A stretch of 64,000 nt of DNA from Streptomyces sp. AJS327 (GCF_013450295.1 NZ_SKBR01000004.1:1-64000), one strand, 5' to 3'. Numbered from the stretch's first letter, positions 42,000 to 50,448 are shown. Numbers and translations: made by a program. The notes: generated by a model from the sequence alone, not told the origin.

Positions 42000-42509
42000 T
42001 CACTGGGCGTCGAGGTGGGCGAAGTGCTCGGCGAGCGCGCGCAGGTTGCGGCGCTGCGAGGAGCTGAACTCGTCGTTCGGGTCGCCGTAGGCGGCGTGCA
42101 GCTCGGCGCCAGCGCGGAGCGCGCCGCGCAGGTCGAGGGGGCTCATCAGGGTGAGAAGGTCCGCGAGGGGGCCGTCCTCGGCCGGGTCCGGCTTGTGCTC
42201 GCGCTGGACCTGCACCAGGTCCCGCAGGCGGAAGAAGTGCAGGCGGTCATGGATCTCGTCGGGCGTCGAGTTGTCCTCGTCGACGTAGCGAACGGCGATC
42301 CAACACGGGGAGAACCAGGCCGTCTTGGCCTCGATCGCCTTGGTCGTCTCGTGGTCGTCGCCGAACTGGGCAGCCGGATCGTCGGTGTCCTGCCAGGTGT
42401 CGAGGACTTCCCGCCATCGGCCGCCGATCAGGACGTCGTCGTTGTCGACGAGGTCCACAGCCCGGATGGTCTGCGCGCTCCAGGTGGAGCGGGGATTGAT
42501 GCTGCTCAC
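42000..42509 (-). CDS. Hypothetical early protein
   Basis: The 169-residue protein starts with GTG 42509 (GGAGG 5 bases upstream), although the frame stays open to 42761. It begins SSINPRSTWSAQTIRAVDLV. It contains VLIGGRWREVLDTWQDTDDP, a strand-rich centre (AWFSPCWIAVRYVDEDNST) and a helical C-terminal end (RRNLRALAEHFAHLDAQ). It is driven by the operator-bearing promoter near 42660. The family is not recognised. Confidence 0.65.
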   Translation of the reverse strand: MSSINPRSTWSAQTIRAVDLVDNDDVLIGGRWREVLDTWQDTDDPAAQFGDDHETTKAIEAKTAWFSPCWIAVRYVDEDNSTPDEIHDRLHFFRLRDLVQVQREHKPDPAEDGPLADLLTLMSPLDLRGALRAGAELHAAYGDPNDEFSSSQRRNLRALAEHFAHLDAQ

Positions 42510-42655
42510 GCGTACCTCCGTGATCTGAATGTGGGTACGGTGGGCGTCACGCCTGGTCGGGTCGTGAGGCCCATCGCTGCTGGGCGCGCGCGGCCGACGG
42601 GATTCCCTTTTGTGCCCGTCGGCCGCTTCGCTGGTGTTGAAGGTGTTACATACAC

Positions 42656-42678
42656 ATTCTTCCCCAAATGCATTTGGG
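42656..42678 (-). promoter_or_regulatory. Early promoter/operator type 1, copy 1
   Basis: CCCAAATGCATTTGGG (42663-42678) is a perfect palindrome. On the minus strand it runs into AAGAAT (a -10-like box, 42656-42661) and then GTGTATGTAACACC, a downstream string similar to that at copy 3. An extra half-site (TTTGGGGG) lies on the upstream side. It precedes the gene at 42000-42509 by about 150 bases. Confidence 0.75.
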
Positions 42679-42708
42679 TAACCCTGTTTGGGGGTATGAA
42701 TGTGCAGG

Positions 42709-44424
42709 TCAGGCGACCAGCGCCATGCGGTCCGGGTCGGCATACCGGTCGATCGGCTCACCCGTGATGCACTCCACGAGCGCGCACAACAAGACCTCGG
42801 CGGCCGGGGGCGTCACCGCGTTCCCGTACTGCTTGACCTGCTGCCGCTTCGACCCGAGCACCCGGTAGTCGTCCGCGAACGCCATCGCCCTGCCGATCTC
42901 ATGCGGTTGCAGCATCCGGAAGAGGATCTTGGAGATGTCGTACTCGCCGTTCTCCAGGAGCGCGTACCGGTCCCGCGTCGGCAGGGCGCCGATCGGCTCG
43001 TGCGCGGTGCGGGCCTGCCCGTTGCCGTAGTACGGCATCAGCAGCGGCGGGGTCACCAGACCGTGGTGGTTGCCGCCGGCCGTCACCGCGTGGAGCGGCT
43101 GCCGGATGTGGCGGGCCTTCTCCTTGTCGCCGCCTCCGCGCATGGGCACCACGAACGGGGCGTACGCGATGGCGGTCTCGGCCCGCGACGTCTGGGTACG
43201 CAGCGGCATGCCCAGAGGCATCGCCTTCTTGCCGTCGCGGCCCTCGCACGGGATCAGCAGCGGCGGGACCACCAGGGCGTCGCCCTCGGTCGTCGTCCGC
43301 GTGGGCATCGGCACGTCCACGCTGCTCGCGCCGTTGCGCCAGGTGCCGCCGGTGGGCACGAGCAGCGGCGAGGCCCCGGGGACCGGCACCGCTTCGTCGT
43401 CGCCGAACAGCGAGCCCTGGCCGTCGAAGTCGTCAGTGCCGCCGAACTGCGGCCAGTACCGGGCGACCCCGGCCCGGATGCGTGTCATGGTCGCCGGGGC
43501 CAGGCCCTCGGGGCAGTCCTTGCTCTTGGGGCGGCTGCCGATCGGCGTGCCCTTGATGCTCCAGTCGATCGCCGCTGCGGCGGGCAGCGTCTCGGGCTCG
43601 ACGATGGCCCGGCAGGTTTTCCTCGGGCAGCGGTAGTCGTACGCTTGCCGGTAGCGGCCCATGTCCCGGCCCGGCTTGCGGAACACCTGGAGCGCGGCCA
43701 CGACTTCGTCGCAGTCTGCACACCAAGCCCTCGGCCTGAGCCACTTGTCCCAGTTGGGTTCGCGGCCGAGGCTACTGTGCCAGTACGCCACGTACAGCCG
43801 GTCGCGGCTCTGCGGGGCTCGATGCACGCTGCGCGGATCGGCGTGCATCGAGTTGAGCGCGATCACCTTCGTGCGGTAGCCGAGCTTGTGGAACTCGGCG
43901 ATCCACCGATCCCACTCGGCCCACGCTCGGACGTCGACCACGTTCTCGACCACACCCGCTTTAACCAGCCGCCCGCGTTCGATCACGCCGCGCAGGTAGA
44001 GGGGCACCTCCTCCATCAGCGCACGGCTTTCCTTCTCCTCCTCGGTGGGGCCGTCGGGGTCGCCGTCGCCGGCTGTTCGGAACTTGTCCGCCTCCTCGTC
44101 CGCGTACAGCTCCAGCAGGTCGCCCTGCACCGCCTTCGCGAAGCTGCGCTTCTGGCCCTTGGCGATGCTCCAGTTCGTGCACTCCGGAGATCCCCAGTGC
44201 AGGTCAGCGACCGGCCACGACCAGACCGGGGCGCGGCGGATGTCCCCCGTGTAGTGCGCGACGCCGGGGAAGTTGAACATGTGGGACTTGATCGCCTGCT
44301 TCCAGTGGTTCGCAGCGAAGGACACCCGGAGCCCGGGCACCTTCGCCGCCGCCTGGCTGGAGCCGCCTGCGCCACAGAACCAGTCCTGAACCGTGAGGTC
44401 TGTGCCGTCGTGTAGGTACGCCAT
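42709..44424 (-). CDS. DNA (cytosine-5) methyltransferase
   Basis: The 571-residue protein carries the C5-methyltransferase motifs: I (WFCGAGGSS, about 15-23), IV (GSPECTNWS, 78-86, holding the catalytic Cys), VI (VVENVVD), VIII (QSRDRLYVAYW) and X (KQYGNAVTPP near the end). It transfers a methyl group from S-adenosylmethionine to cytosine. No cognate nuclease is nearby, so it is an orphan enzyme likely to protect phage DNA from host restriction. ATG 44424 is clear. CxxC pairs in the middle (WCADCDEV, CPRKTC) may hold zinc. Confidence 0.9.
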   Translation of the reverse strand: MAYLHDGTDLTVQDWFCGAGGSSQAAAKVPGLRVSFAANHWKQAIKSHMFNFPGVAHYTGDIRRAPVWSWPVADLHWGSPECTNWSIAKGQKRSFAKAVQGDLLELYADEEADKFRTAGDGDPDGPTEEEKESRALMEEVPLYLRGVIERGRLVKAGVVENVVDVRAWAEWDRWIAEFHKLGYRTKVIALNSMHADPRSVHRAPQSRDRLYVAYWHSSLGREPNWDKWLRPRAWCADCDEVVAALQVFRKPGRDMGRYRQAYDYRCPRKTCRAIVEPETLPAAAAIDWSIKGTPIGSRPKSKDCPEGLAPATMTRIRAGVARYWPQFGGTDDFDGQGSLFGDDEAVPVPGASPLLVPTGGTWRNGASSVDVPMPTRTTTEGDALVVPPLLIPCEGRDGKKAMPLGMPLRTQTSRAETAIAYAPFVVPMRGGGDKEKARHIRQPLHAVTAGGNHHGLVTPPLLMPYYGNGQARTAHEPIGALPTRDRYALLENGEYDISKILFRMLQPHEIGRAMAFADDYRVLGSKRQQVKQYGNAVTPPAAEVLLCALVECITGEPIDRYADPDRMALVA

Positions 44425-44513
44425 CGCTCTCTGGCCTTCCTGGTGGTGAGGTTCATCGCTGCTGTCATCCGGGCGGGGCGGGGATTCCCGCCCCGCGCCC
44501 GCCCGGGGATCGG

Positions 44514-44969
44514 TCAGGCCAGCGGCAGAGCCGCTGCTGCCGCGAGGTTGATGCGCCACACGCGCCGGCCGTCGCGGTGGTCCGGCAGGCGCTCGCTGAT
44601 CGGCTCCCAGACCTCGCGGTTGCTGTCGTCGAGGTAGGGCGTCCACTCGTTCATGTCGAAGACCTCGTTGGCGGCGTCGTCGACGACGTCTGCGAACGCG
44701 GTGCGCTCGCCGGACACCGGCCAGTACCAGCCGGTGGCGAACAGGGAGCCGTCGCCGCTCACGGCGACCTCGACCCACTCGGCGTCGAACGGGGCGTCGT
44801 GGTCGCGGTCGGTCAGGACGTCGCGGACCGCTGCGGCGGTGATGACGCACATGACGCGGCCGAGGCGCTGCGCAGCCGCTTGGCTCGCCTTCAGTGCCGA
44901 GTCGACGGCTTGGCCCATGTCGGGGCCTTCTGGCAGCGGGTAGGACTTCGCTTCGGGTTCGTTGTGCAC
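44514..44969 (-). CDS. Hypothetical early protein
   Basis: The 151-residue acidic protein contains GQAVDSALKASQAAAQRLGR. A strand-rich core (WVEVAVSGDGSLFATGWYWP) is followed by FADVVDDAANEVFDMNEWTP. GTG 44969 has GAAGGA upstream. A hairpin terminator lies between it and the upstream gene. The family is unknown and no membrane segment is present. Confidence 0.6.
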   Translation of the reverse strand: MHNEPEAKSYPLPEGPDMGQAVDSALKASQAAAQRLGRVMCVITAAAVRDVLTDRDHDAPFDAEWVEVAVSGDGSLFATGWYWPVSGERTAFADVVDDAANEVFDMNEWTPYLDDSNREVWEPISERLPDHRDGRRVWRINLAAAAALPLA

Positions 44970-44997
44970 GGTGATCCTTCTTCCGGGCAGGGGTCGG

Positions 44998-45025
44998 GCC
45001 GGGGCGGCACGAGGGCCGCCCCGGC
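44998..45025. terminator. GC-rich hairpin downstream of the gene at 45042
   Basis: GCCGGGGCGGC at 44998-45008 pairs perfectly with 45015-45025 around a 6-base loop. It lies 16 bases past a minus-strand stop codon. Confidence 0.6.
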
Positions 45026-45041
45026 AGTGGGCACAGGGGGG

Positions 45042-46118
45042 TTACGCGGCGGGGAAGAACAGCAGGTGCGCGTCGATGTCCTCCTGGCCGTCGACCGGCT
45101 TCCAGCCGCACGCGGCCAGGTCCTCGGTCGTCGGCTCGTACGCGAGTACAACCGACAGCCGGTCGATGACGACCTGCGTCTTGTCGGCGGGGATGCTGAT
45201 GCTCCGCGTGCGAACGCCTTCATCGCTGGTCGTGAACCAGAGCAGCCGCCGGGGGCTGATGCGCGAGGCGACGACACCGGTCGCGCCCGGAACGGCATCG
45301 CGGCTCACCTCGGCCAGGGTCGGCACGTAGTCGGTCAGGAGCTTCCGCCGAGCTTCGGTGAACCGCTCGCGGATCGTCTCCAGAGGGCCGTCGCCGGCCG
45401 GTTCGGCATCCAGCGGCCCGAACACGATCCGGTGCAGGCCCGGGCCGATCTCCCGGGCGAGGCGCCAGCCGCCCATCTCCAGCTCGATCGGATCGCGCCC
45501 GAAGTCGAGTGCCTTGCGCAGCAGTTCGTCGCCCTCGCCCAGCGTCTCGGTGTCGAACGGTCCGTACTCGTCCTCGCCGTCGTCCTCGGTTTCGCTCGGC
45601 CAGTCGTTGCCACTGGCGGAGGCGACCGCCTGGATGTGGCCGAGGCCGTGGAGGTCAACGATCGCGGCGAGCGCGTCGGGCATCTGGGAACGCCCGACTT
45701 CGCCGATACGGCGCGCGGTGGCGTCGAGCATCCCGACCCAGGCGTTGAACGCGGCCTTCTTGCTGTAGAACAGCGGGCCGTCCTCAACGATGTACCAGGT
45801 CCACTCATACCCGCCGATCCAGTACAGGCCGTTCTTGTCGGGCTCGACGACGTTCGCCGCGCTGCCGGGCTCGTCGCCGAGGTACTGCCAGCGGATGTGC
45901 AGCACAACAGGGACGGGGCCGCCCTCGATGACCTTGATCTGGTCGGTGCAGTCGTGGCCGAACTCCTCGGCCATCTCTTCGGTGTGCGCGGCAAGTTGGC
46001 ACACGGCTTCGATGGCGAAGCCAGGGTTGACCCAGCCGTTCCACCGCTCGGTCGGGTCCACCACGGCCGGGTAGGCGTGCTCGTCGTCGACGCACACGAA
46101 GGTGCTGATCACAGCCAT
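45042..46118 (-). CDS. Hypothetical early protein sharing an N-terminal domain with the next gene
   Basis: The 358-residue acidic protein begins AVISTFVCVDDEHAYPAVVD. Its first about 120 residues (NPGFAIEAVCQLAAHTEEMA, EFGHDCTDQIKVIEGG) align with the protein at 46203-46640 (KPYFDLDTVRELAANTQAAA, EFGHDSIDTVHVVDGD). The rest has helical stretches (ETIRERFTEARRKLLTDYVP) and ends DIDAHLLFFPAA. ATG 46118 follows GGAGA. The family is unrecognised; the shared domain implies duplication and fusion. Confidence 0.65.
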   Translation of the reverse strand: MAVISTFVCVDDEHAYPAVVDPTERWNGWVNPGFAIEAVCQLAAHTEEMAEEFGHDCTDQIKVIEGGPVPVVLHIRWQYLGDEPGSAANVVEPDKNGLYWIGGYEWTWYIVEDGPLFYSKKAAFNAWVGMLDATARRIGEVGRSQMPDALAAIVDLHGLGHIQAVASASGNDWPSETEDDGEDEYGPFDTETLGEGDELLRKALDFGRDPIELEMGGWRLAREIGPGLHRIVFGPLDAEPAGDGPLETIRERFTEARRKLLTDYVPTLAEVSRDAVPGATGVVASRISPRRLLWFTTSDEGVRTRSISIPADKTQVVIDRLSVVLAYEPTTEDLAACGWKPVDGQEDIDAHLLFFPAA

Positions 46119-46152
46119 CGCTGCTCTCCTTGGGTGAGGTTCTTCGCTGCTT

Positions 46153-46189
46153 CCGGGCGGGCGGGGATTCCCGGCCCGCGCCCGCCCGG
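46153..46189. terminator. GC-rich hairpin downstream of the gene at 46203
   Basis: CCGGGCGGGC at 46153-46162 and GCCCGCCCGG at 46180-46189 form a perfect 10-bp stem. A smaller hairpin may fill the loop. Confidence 0.5.
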
Positions 46190-46202
46190 AGGTGGCCCGC
46201 TG

Positions 46203-46640
46203 CTACTGCTCGGGCTTGTACGGGATCTGCGGGTGAATGCCGTCGGGGCCGAACGCGTACCAGCGCCAGGCGAGTCCGCCGACCGGCCAGAGCCAGTCGC
46301 CGGCGTCCTCGGGGTCGTCGTCCTGGTCCTCGTCCTCGCGGTGTCGGATCGGCTCGACGATCGTCGTGGCCTTTGCGACGCCCTTGGACTCGATGTCCAT
46401 CCAGGTCACGACGACTACCAAGGCGGGCGGCTTGCCGTCCGCGTCGCCGTCGACGACGTGCACGGTGTCGATCGAGTCGTGCCCGAACTCCTTCGCGGCA
46501 GCCTGCGTGTTCGCGGCCAGCTCCCGCACGGTGTCCAGGTCGAAGTACGGCTTCACGTACCCCTCGTCATCGCACTCGGCCGGGTCGGTGGCCGCCGGGT
46601 ACTTGTCCCTGTCGTTGTTGCTGACCATGACGCGGTGCAC
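46203..46640 (-). CDS. Hypothetical early protein (paralogue of the N-terminus of the gene at 45042)
   Basis: The 145-residue acidic protein starts at GTG 46640 (GGGAGA close upstream) or ATG 46628. The segment YPAATDPAECDDEGYVKPYF through EFGHDSIDTVHVVDGD matches the downstream gene. The C-terminal half has VTWMDIESKGVAKATTIVEP and ends AFGPDGIHPQIPYKPEQ. Tandem paralogues of this kind are frequent in early phage operons. The function is unknown. Confidence 0.6.
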   Translation of the reverse strand: MHRVMVSNNDRDKYPAATDPAECDDEGYVKPYFDLDTVRELAANTQAAAKEFGHDSIDTVHVVDGDADGKPPALVVVVTWMDIESKGVAKATTIVEPIRHREDEDQDDDPEDAGDWLWPVGGLAWRWYAFGPDGIHPQIPYKPEQ

Positions 46641-46715
46641 GGTCTCTCCCTTCGCTCATGGGTCGGGGCGGGTCTGGCACTGTTCGTGCCAGCCCGCCCC
46701 GGTCGAATGCCGCGG

Positions 46716-47147
46716 TCAGAACAGGGACGGCGGCGGCGTCGGCTTCGGCGTGGGCGAGGCGCCCAGCTCGGGCACCGGCTCGCCGGTCTCCTCGGTCCAC
46801 CAGCGGCCGAACATCGTGCGGTGGCACCAGTTGCCGGGCTTGCTGAGCTTGTCGAAGCACAGCAGCACGACCGGCACCTCCAGATCGTTCGCTCCGGCGA
46901 TGGCGGTCAGTTCTTCGCGGATCGCGTCGACGCCCCGCTCGGCCAGCAGCCGCCGGTAGGCCCACTCGTACGCGTCCTCGGCCTCGATCTTCAGCAGAGT
47001 CCGTGTGGGCGTCACGGAGCGCGCGATGCCGCCGAGCTGGTAGGCGAGGGGGAATCGCGGATGGCCGACCGTGGTGCGCACGGGAGTGCCCATGGCGGGG
47101 GTGAATTCCTGGTACGTGCAGGTCGCCAACTTGATCTGTTGGGTCAC
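46716..47147 (-). CDS. DUF488-like protein
   Basis: The 143-residue protein ends with the DUF488-type signature VVLLCFDKLSKPGNWCHRTM followed by GRWW and TGEPVPEL. The N-terminal part has TCTYQEFTPAMGTPVRTTVG. DUF488 proteins have no firmly assigned reaction; the conserved Cys and the CHR motif suggest metal binding or catalysis. GTG 47147 follows AAAGAGA. It lies in the early operon downstream of an operator. Confidence 0.7.
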   Translation of the reverse strand: MTQQIKLATCTYQEFTPAMGTPVRTTVGHPRFPLAYQLGGIARSVTPTRTLLKIEAEDAYEWAYRRLLAERGVDAIREELTAIAGANDLEVPVVLLCFDKLSKPGNWCHRTMFGRWWTEETGEPVPELGASPTPKPTPPPSLF

Positions 47148-47204
47148 GTTGATCTCTTTCTGTTGTGCCTTTCCGGCCGGACCCGATGGCCCGGCCGGAG
47201 GACG

Positions 47205-47429
47205 TTAGCCGCGACAGATGCAGGTCTCGCGGGACTCGGAGGCCGTGCCGTAGAGCCGGCTGGAGAGCCGCAGGATGCGGCTCGTGAGCTGGCAGAGGTC
47301 CGAGTTCTCGTCTCTCTTCTCCTGTGCGGTGAGGGTGTCGCGGAGCCAGGGCAGGAGGAGCCGCATTTCCTCGCCGGTGAGGAGGAAGAGGTCGCCTTCC
47401 TGAACTGCCTTGGTGGTCTCGTTGTCCAT
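47205..47429 (-). CDS. Small hypothetical protein behind a type 2 operator
   Basis: The 74-residue helical protein (FLLTGEEMRLLLPWLRDTLT; LCQLTSRILRLSSRLYGTAS) ends ETCICRG with a CxC. ATG 47429 follows GGGAG. It is the first gene after the palindrome at 47471-47488, so that operator probably controls it. The family is unknown. Confidence 0.6.
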   Translation of the reverse strand: MDNETTKAVQEGDLFLLTGEEMRLLLPWLRDTLTAQEKRDENSDLCQLTSRILRLSSRLYGTASESRETCICRG

Positions 47430-47470
47430 GGGGCTCCCTTGGTGGTGAGGTGATGAGAACAAGATCAAGT

Positions 47471-47488
47471 CTATTGGGTACCCAATAG
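47471..47488. promoter_or_regulatory. Operator type 2, copy 1
   Basis: CTATTGGGTACCCAATAG is a perfect 18-bp palindrome, 42 bases upstream of the start of the gene at 47205-47429. On the minus strand it is followed by ACTTGATCTTGTTC, nearly the same as at copy 2. Confidence 0.8.
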
Positions 47489-47523
47489 TCCAACCAGTGG
47501 AACGGCCATGGAAATACGGGGAG

Positions 47524-48354
47524 TTAGGCCGCCGCGAACAGGTCGAGCTGGCGCGGCTGCCGCAGGAGCCAGTCGTACGTCGGGAGCCGGCTGCCCGCGT
47601 ACCCGGGCAGGAAGAGCAGGCACGTGCGGACGTTGGTCCCGCACACCGCGAACGCGTCCTCGGGCAGGGCCTCGATCTCCCCGCCGACCTCTTCGACCAT
47701 CTCGCGGAACTCGGCCGTCGCCTTGTCGCTCCACCACATCAGCCCGTTGGACATGACGGAGACGAGAATCCCGTCGTCCCTCATGAACCCCAGCGCGTGC
47801 TTGATGTGGTCGAGCCCGCCCGCGAACGGCGGGTTCATCACCACCCGGTCGAAGCCCTCCTCCGCGTAGTCCAGCGGGTCCAGGTCGAGGAAGTCACCGT
47901 GCACCACGCGGCGGCAGTCGCCTTGCTCGCGCAGGACCTCGGTCCGGCGGGCGTCCAGCTCGACGGCGTCCACGACGCCGCCGCGCCGGGCGATCTCGCT
48001 CGTCATCGCTCCCGATCCGGCCGAGGGTTCCAGGACGGTCATCCCGGCGCAGATGCCCGCCAGGTCGCAGATCTGCATGACCAGACTCGGCGGAGTGGGG
48101 AACCACCCCTGCTCGTACCGGCTCGGGTACTCGCCGGCCGCGAGGCACTGACGCATGAACTCCTCGATCCGGTACGGGAAGACGTGCGCGCGGACCGCCT
48201 TGCGGTTGTCCCATCGGCCACCCATCTCCTTCAGGATCTCGTTCATTCGCCTCCAATCCGTCAGCTCGAACTGAAACGGGATGTGGACTCGGTCGTCTCG
48301 AATGATCGTGCGCGGGTCGGTGAGCACGCGCAGCACTTCGGGCGGGAACTGCAT
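47524..48354 (-). CDS. DNA adenine-N6 methyltransferase-like protein
   Basis: The 276-residue protein has the SAM-binding motif MTVLEPSAGSGAMTSEIARR (about 104-123) and the catalytic FDRVVMNPPFAGGLDHI (NPPF near 173). The N-terminal region (WRRMNEILKEMGGRWDNRKA) precedes the methylase fold, as in DUF4942/plasmid-type enzymes. No restriction endonuclease is nearby, so a protective or regulatory orphan methylase is likely. ATG 48354 follows GGAGGTG. The end, RQLDLFAAA, resembles other early protein tails. Confidence 0.85.
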   Translation of the reverse strand: MQFPPEVLRVLTDPRTIIRDDRVHIPFQFELTDWRRMNEILKEMGGRWDNRKAVRAHVFPYRIEEFMRQCLAAGEYPSRYEQGWFPTPPSLVMQICDLAGICAGMTVLEPSAGSGAMTSEIARRGGVVDAVELDARRTEVLREQGDCRRVVHGDFLDLDPLDYAEEGFDRVVMNPPFAGGLDHIKHALGFMRDDGILVSVMSNGLMWWSDKATAEFREMVEEVGGEIEALPEDAFAVCGTNVRTCLLFLPGYAGSRLPTYDWLLRQPRQLDLFAAA

Positions 48355-48383
48355 GGCACCTCCAGGTGCGGGGATCGGGACAT

Positions 48384-48410
48384 GCCGGGGCGCAGTCGAG
48401 TCGCCCCGGC
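48384..48410. terminator. Hairpin downstream of the ParB gene
   Basis: GCCGGGGCG at 48384-48392 pairs perfectly with CGCCCCGGC at 48402-48410. It lies 11 bases after the ParB stop codon and before the methyltransferase start. Confidence 0.55.
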
Positions 48411-48421
48411 CTAACGGAACG

Positions 48422-49597
48422 TCAGGCCGCGGCCTCGGGGTTGATCTCGATGGCGCCCGCGCGGACGGCGGCGATGGCCTGGGCGTCGCGCAGGTTCTTG
48501 ATCGCCTTCGTCGTCAGGTCACGCAGGTGCTCGATGCGCGTGCGGTATCCGGCGACGCCGCCGCCGACGCCCGCGAGGAGCACGGCCAGTTCGTCGGGGT
48601 CCGCGGCGACCAGCTCGGACAGGATCTCGCCGGCCGTGCTGAGCTTGTCGACGCGCTTGGTCAGCCGGTTCCGGTCCGCAACGATCCGCTCGCGCTCCTC
48701 CTCGGGCACGTCGTGCGCGCCGGGCAGCGCATCCTGCGCACCGGGCCGTCCGGGCGCGGCCGTCTCGTCGGCGAGGACGAAGAAGCTGCCCTGCGACGCC
48801 CGGCGCTCCTCTTCGGCGCGGCACGCGTTGACGAACGCCTCCGCGTCCCGCGTACTCGAGAACGCGCCGCGCAGGTACTTCGCGAGGAACCGGCTCTGGT
48901 TGTCGGCCGACAGCTTGGACACATACCAGGCCAGCGTGGGCGGCAAGTGGCCCTTGGACATGGCCTCCAGGGCGGTCGGGCACAGCTTCAGCAGGTCGAT
49001 CCGCCACCCGATGTACGCGGCCGAGCGGCCGACGCCCTCGGCGACCTCTTCGATGGTGTAGCCGTCGTCCTCGACGAGCCGCTGGAACGCCTTGGCCTCT
49101 TCGATCTCGGTCATGTCGGCGCGGCTCACGTTCTCGGCGACGGCCTTCATCAGGATCGTGCGGTCGCCGTCCTTGATGCCGTGCTGCACGAGCGCGTCCA
49201 GCTCGGTCAAGCCAGCGATCTTCGCGGCCCGCCAGCGGCGCTCACCCATGATGAGCGTGTACCGGCGGCTGCCCGGGTTGTACCGCACGCTGATCGCCTG
49301 CTGCTGTCCGATCCGCTTCATGGAGCCGGCCAGCTCGTTCAGCTTGGCCTGGTCGAAGTGCTCACGCGGCTGCTTCGGGTCGCGGTCGATCCGGTCGACC
49401 GGGATGCGCTTCAGTACGGTGCGCACCTGCTCGGCCGTCTTCGCTGCCTGCTCGGCGACGACCTCGCGGCGCTTGCTGACCTTCGTCGGCTCGACGGTCT
49501 TCTTGGCCCGGGCCGGAGCGGCCGTCGTCGCCGTCTTCTTGGCGGGCGCCCTGCGCTTGGCGGGCTTCCTCGGGGTGTCGGTCTTGGTGGCGGTCAT
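48422..49597 (-). CDS. parB: ParB/RepB/Spo0J-family partition-like protein
   Basis: The 391-residue protein has a Lys/Ala-rich basic N-terminus, then the ParB core. Recognisable parts are VLKRIPVDRIDRDPKQPREH, LAGSMKRIGQQQAISVRY, the CTPase box MGERRWRAAKIAGL, the AENVSRADMTEIEEA box and the HTH YTIEEVAEGVGRSAAYIGWR. The C-terminal half is charged and helical. ATG 49597 follows GAGAGGA. No ParA is visible in the window. Its presence would fit a plasmid-like lysogen, but phage ParB proteins can also have regulatory roles. Confidence 0.85.
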   Translation of the reverse strand: MTATKTDTPRKPAKRRAPAKKTATTAAPARAKKTVEPTKVSKRREVVAEQAAKTAEQVRTVLKRIPVDRIDRDPKQPREHFDQAKLNELAGSMKRIGQQQAISVRYNPGSRRYTLIMGERRWRAAKIAGLTELDALVQHGIKDGDRTILMKAVAENVSRADMTEIEEAKAFQRLVEDDGYTIEEVAEGVGRSAAYIGWRIDLLKLCPTALEAMSKGHLPPTLAWYVSKLSADNQSRFLAKYLRGAFSSTRDAEAFVNACRAEEERRASQGSFFVLADETAAPGRPGAQDALPGAHDVPEEERERIVADRNRLTKRVDKLSTAGEILSELVAADPDELAVLLAGVGGGVAGYRTRIEHLRDLTTKAIKNLRDAQAIAAVRAGAIEINPEAAA

Positions 49598-49652
49598 CGT
49601 CTGTTCCTCTCGGGTATGAGGAGCGGTCGGGTGGTGTGCGGATCTCCGATGG

Positions 49653-49994
49653 TCAGGACCAGAAGTCCCGCAGGTGCTCGGCGGGCGAGGGCCGGGCGAC
49701 GCCGAGGCCGCGGGCCGTGGCCTCCTCGTCGACCGCGCACCAGGCCCAGAAGAAGCCGGGCGTCTCGTCGTCGCGGGCCTCGCGCTCGTGCGCGGCGGCC
49801 AGCAGTTCCTCGAACTGGGCGCCGGGCAGGTTGACGGTCATCTCCCGCACGCGGCGTGCGGCCAGCTCGCCGCGCTTGTCGCACTCGACGCCGCACGGCT
49901 GGCCGGGTTCGGCCTGGCAGATCAGGCACTCGTCGCCGAGGTCGTCGTTCTGGGTGTCGCGGCCGATCTTCACCAGTTCGTCGAAGGTGATCAC
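49653..49994 (-). CDS. Small metal-binding-like protein (paralogue of the gene at 50143)
   Basis: The 113-residue protein from GTG 49994 (GAGAGGAC upstream) has ITFDELVKIGRDTQNDDLGD, then a four-cysteine cluster (ECLICQAEPGQPCGVECDKR). The helical end contains FEELLAAAHEREARDDETPG then FFWAWCAVDEE. The same order of elements occurs in the gene at 50143-50448. The cysteines likely bind zinc. The longer frame to 50030 is less likely. Confidence 0.65.
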   Translation of the reverse strand: MITFDELVKIGRDTQNDDLGDECLICQAEPGQPCGVECDKRGELAARRVREMTVNLPGAQFEELLAAAHEREARDDETPGFFWAWCAVDEEATARGLGVARPSPAEHLRDFWS

Positions 49995-50072
49995 GTCGCT
50001 GTCCTCTCTCTCGCTGCGCACATGCCGCACCCCCTCCCAACCGGTGTTGGGAGGGGGTGAACAAGATCAATT

Positions 50073-50090
50073 CTATTGGGTACCCAATAG
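50073..50090. promoter_or_regulatory. Operator type 2, copy 2
   Basis: CTATTGGGTACCCAATAG again, perfectly palindromic, 79 bases upstream of the gene at 49653-49994. The minus-strand flank AATTGATCTTGTTCAC matches copy 1. Confidence 0.8.
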
Positions 50091-50142
50091 CCCGTACAGT
50101 TGGTGAACCGCGAAAATCCACGAATTTTCGCAGGTCAGACGC

Positions 50143-50448
50143 CTACTCGACGGGGACCAGGCCGCGCTCCTCGACCTCGTCCTCGATCGCGAGCCACGCC
50201 CAGGAGAACCCAGGCTCGTCCTTGCCGAAGCCCCGCCGGTGCCGGGCCGCGTCCAGCAGCTCACGGAACTCCACGTCGCCCAGATCCGTGATCCGCTCCT
50301 TCACCGCCTGCCGCGCCTCACCGCCGCGGTGCTCGCAGTGCACCGTGCACGGCTGGCCGGCCGCAGCGCCGCAGTCCAGGCAGTCGTCCTCGGTGTGGTA
50401 CGCCGGAGTCTCGCGGCCGATCCGCACCAGCTCGTCGATGTCGATCAC
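50143..50448 (-). CDS. Small metal-binding-like protein (paralogue of the gene at 49653)
   Basis: The 101-residue protein starts with GTG 50448, overlapping the DUF3560 stop (GTGA), with GGAGGA upstream. IDIDELVRIGRETPAYHTED, the cluster DCLDCGAAAGQPCTVHCEHR, and FRELLDAARHRRGFGKDEPG then FSWAWLAIEDE mirror its neighbour. The two genes arose by duplication. A type 2 operator now separates them. Confidence 0.7.
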   Translation of the reverse strand: MIDIDELVRIGRETPAYHTEDDCLDCGAAAGQPCTVHCEHRGGEARQAVKERITDLGDVEFRELLDAARHRRGFGKDEPGFSWAWLAIEDEVEERGLVPVE

